Part shown: piece after piece, positions 62,300-64,000 of the stretch
Layout of the letters: every line of letters starts with the position of its first letter
Numbering within the stretch: position 1 is the stretch's first letter
Origin: Blepharisma stoltei
Lineage: Eukaryota > Ciliophora > Heterotrichea > Heterotrichida > Blepharismidae
Direction: 5' to 3'
DNA: 64,000 bases
Assembly: GCA_914767885.1 (NCBI GenBank)
Contig: CAJZBQ010000022.1
Coordinates: 310,001-374,000 of the forward strand
Notes under the pieces: model-generated
The model's input: the letters and a program-made list of their open reading frames with translations, nothing else
Database searches by the model: none
Told to the model about the DNA's origin: nothing
Program-made: the position numbers and the translations under genes

Positions 62300-63357
62300 A
62301 TGGAAGGTGTAGTCAAAGTTTGCGTGACAGGAGCAGCAGGACAAATCGGATACTCGATCATCCCAATGATTTGCTCAGGAAATCTGCTTGGTCCTAACAC
62401 CCAGATTGATCTCGGACTTCTTGATATTCCTCAATGTGAAGAAGCACTTAGAGGAGTTGTCATGGAAATTCAAGACTGCTCATATCCACTTATTACCTCC
62501 ATTAGACATGGATCAGACCCTCGCGATATCTTACGTGACGCTGATATCATCATCTTCTTAGGAGGGTTCCCAAGGAAGGCAGGAATGGAAAGAAAAGAAC
62601 TCCTTCAAAGAAACTGCAATATCTTCAAAGAACAAGGAGCAGCTCTAAATGAAGTCGGCAAGCCAACAACCCTCTGCTTAGTTGTAGCAAATCCAGCAAA
62701 TATTCTTTGCTAATATGAATAGTTTATCTTATTTTTATAGGAAATAATGATAAATTAATTATAGAGATTTTATTTAAAAGGTATACCAATTGTTTAATCT
62801 TAGCTCACTATGCTCCAAATATTCCTCGCAAGAATTTCTCAGCCATGACAAGATTAGATCATAACAGATCAATGCACCAAATTGCAGCTAAAGCTAGAAC
62901 TCACAGTAGCGCAGTAAAGAATGTGACTATTTGGGGAAACCACAGCTCAACTCAATATCCTGATGTAAACCATGGCACTGTCAATGGACATCCAATTAAA
63001 CAAGCTGTTAACGACGATGCTTGGCTCCATGGAGAATTTATTACTACAGTCCAAAGAAGAGGAGCTGCCATTATTGAAGCCAGAAAATTATCAAGTGCGA
63101 TGAGCGCTGCCAAAGCTGCAGTAGATCACATCAGGACTTGGGTCCACGGCACACCAGAAGGAGAGCATGTATCAATGGCTGTTCTCAGTGATGGATCTTA
63201 TGATATTGATCAAGGACTTTGCTACTCATTCCCTGTCACTTGTGCTAATAAAGAATGGCATGTTGTGCAAGGACTTCACATTGACGAATTTTCTAGAGAA
63301 AAGATGGAAATTACCAAGAGAGAACTCATTGAAGAAAGAGACGAAGCACTCAGTTAA
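62300..63357 (+). CDS. Malate dehydrogenase, cytosolic type, one short IES
   Basis: 324 aa after removing 83 bp. NAD-binding [14 protein letters not shown] at residues 10-25, [48 protein letters not shown] across the join, MTRLDHNRS and the catalytic His in [15 protein letters not shown] (about residue 187). It matches the eukaryotic cytosolic MDH1 subgroup rather than mitochondrial or lactate enzymes. No targeting peptide. Interconverts malate and oxaloacetate with NAD(H). Confidence 0.96.
62701..62783. other. IES in malate dehydrogenase (83 bp)
   Basis: TA borders; deletion gives [18 protein letters not shown], as expected for MDH. Unique AT-rich sequence. Confidence 0.93.
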
Positions 63358-63826
63358 ACGTAATTAAGGCAATTTCATTAGTATTTATATGTTTTTGAAA
63401 TACTATCCAAAAATTAATATTTTGTATATCAATAATTATTCCTCAATTTTTTGATTATGAGGTTTGGCTTTCCCAGAGAATTTATCCCGGTTATCACAGG
63501 GCTTTAAGTTCCTGTGGTGCGCGACGCAGGACTCCTGCCCCTCAGGGGATTCGAACTTTCTGGAAGGATGCCACCAACCCCAGACGGTAGAGACTGGGAC
63601 CTTTAAAATGCCTGACGGACCCAAGTTGGCTTGCCCGAGAGCCGGAAGGACGTACGTCAAAATCCGAACTCCCAAGCTGATGGGACCATTCAGCCCTGAA
63701 GCTAGGTGGAAGCACGACATTTTGGTGGAGCGGGGAAACCCAGAAGCGGGACGGAAGTCCGTGTGGGTGATGTGGTAGTGGAGGTTAAATGTGTATAACT
63801 AATTGAGTATATCAATAATTAATTTT
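63358..63826. other. Intergenic region filled mostly by a retroelement-like insert
   Basis: Between MDH and the next gene. Apart from the element at 63439-63806 it holds only short AT-rich flanks. Confidence 0.6.
63424..63821. mobile_element. Retroelement-like insert D2 (368 bp) with 15-bp target duplication
   Basis: GTATATCAATAATTA is at 63424-63438 and 63807-63821, exact. The body is GC-rich, homologous to the insert in the PNP-like gene at 15.2 kb but without its nested MITE. The minus strand has AGTTCGAATCC, a B-box-like string of pol III promoters. ORFs in it are not credible. Confidence 0.83.
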
Positions 63827-64000
63827 ATGAGCAGAACAACGTTGAAGCTGAGAAATAACTTAACAACTATATTAGAGAAAGAATATGAAACTGGAAACTC
63901 ATCGATGATCAATATGCTAAAAACCTATACAAGTGTTGAGAAAACTGAATTAAATACAACATTGGTGAACTCGCAGCTTCCTGAAAGTGGCAGCATGAGA
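63827..64000 (+). CDS. Start of an unknown gene (partial)
   Basis: The frame is open from ATG at 63827 to the window end (58 codons; MSRTTLKLRNNLTTILEKEY). Polar, no recognised domain in the visible part. Element D2 inserted 6 bp upstream of the start codon, so the 5' leader may be altered in the germline copy. Confidence 0.55.
   Translation, partial: MSRTTLKLRNNLTTILEKEYETGNSSMINMLKTYTSVEKTELNTTLVNSQLPESGSMR

Overview
The window looks like germline (micronuclear) DNA of a heterotrich ciliate, most likely Blepharisma or a close relative. Three sequence facts support this. (1) UGA is read as tryptophan: in-frame TGA falls on invariant Trp positions of Prp8 and of many other genes, while TAA and TAG act as stops. 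(2) Introns are 15 nt (one is 16 nt), GT...AG. (3) Coding regions are interrupted by about 24 non-coding inserts of 83 bp to 3.4 kb. Removing each insert between short direct repeats, mostly TA, restores a conserved protein. These have the properties of internal eliminated sequences (IESs). After subtracting introns and inserts, every gene comes out as a whole number of codons, and METTL5, Prp8, histone H2A and malate dehydrogenase align across the joins.

Layout. 1-2172: minus-strand C2-like/coiled-coil gene with one insert. 3313-5570: histone H2A (two IESs) and ribosomal protein S16. 5681-9108 (minus): ENTH/epsin protein, VMP1 and a small membrane protein. 9746-13161: a Ser/Asn-rich protein, a small membrane protein, METTL5 and a possible beta-propeller. 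13463-18730: a protein with three purine-nucleoside-phosphorylase-like units, then an unrecognised coiled-coil protein. 18731-25978: decayed or unresolved coding sequence, three unrecognised proteins, and a kynurenine-aminotransferase-like enzyme. 26749-31034: a secreted/membrane RING-H2 protein (missed by simple ORF calling because of introns and UGA) and a coiled-coil protein. 31058-35448: TFIIE-alpha, a small basic protein and a SET-domain methyltransferase. 35854-42942: Prp8, about 2299 aa. 43008-44928 (minus): an unrecognised Cys-containing protein. 46391-52150: a tandem cluster with a Ulp1-like protein, a PWWP + Ulp1-like protein, and a PWWP + TFIIS-like protein. 52344-54942: an EF-hand-like protein and a RING protein. 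55381-62128: a cation/proton exchanger with a cyclic-nucleotide-binding domain. 62300-63357: malate dehydrogenase. 63827-end: start of an unknown gene.

The inserts fall into several classes: MITEs with C-rich termini and four copies of a short unit (three sequence subfamilies, 3-bp TNA duplications); GC-richer retroelement-like inserts flanked by 8-18 bp target duplications; perfect-hairpin inserts (153 and 210 bp); one 3.4-kb foldback insert; and short unique IESs of 83-150 bp. Genes are packed tightly (gaps as small as 8, 24 and 30 bp), so most non-coding DNA here is insert DNA inside genes.

Most interesting are the architecture and boundary rule of the MITEs, the retroelement-like inserts that must be removed from exons at their target duplications, the foldback IES, and the PWWP/Ulp1-like tandem cluster, in which one gene looks like a chimera of its two neighbours and both Ulp1-like domains lack the usual catalytic Cys and His.
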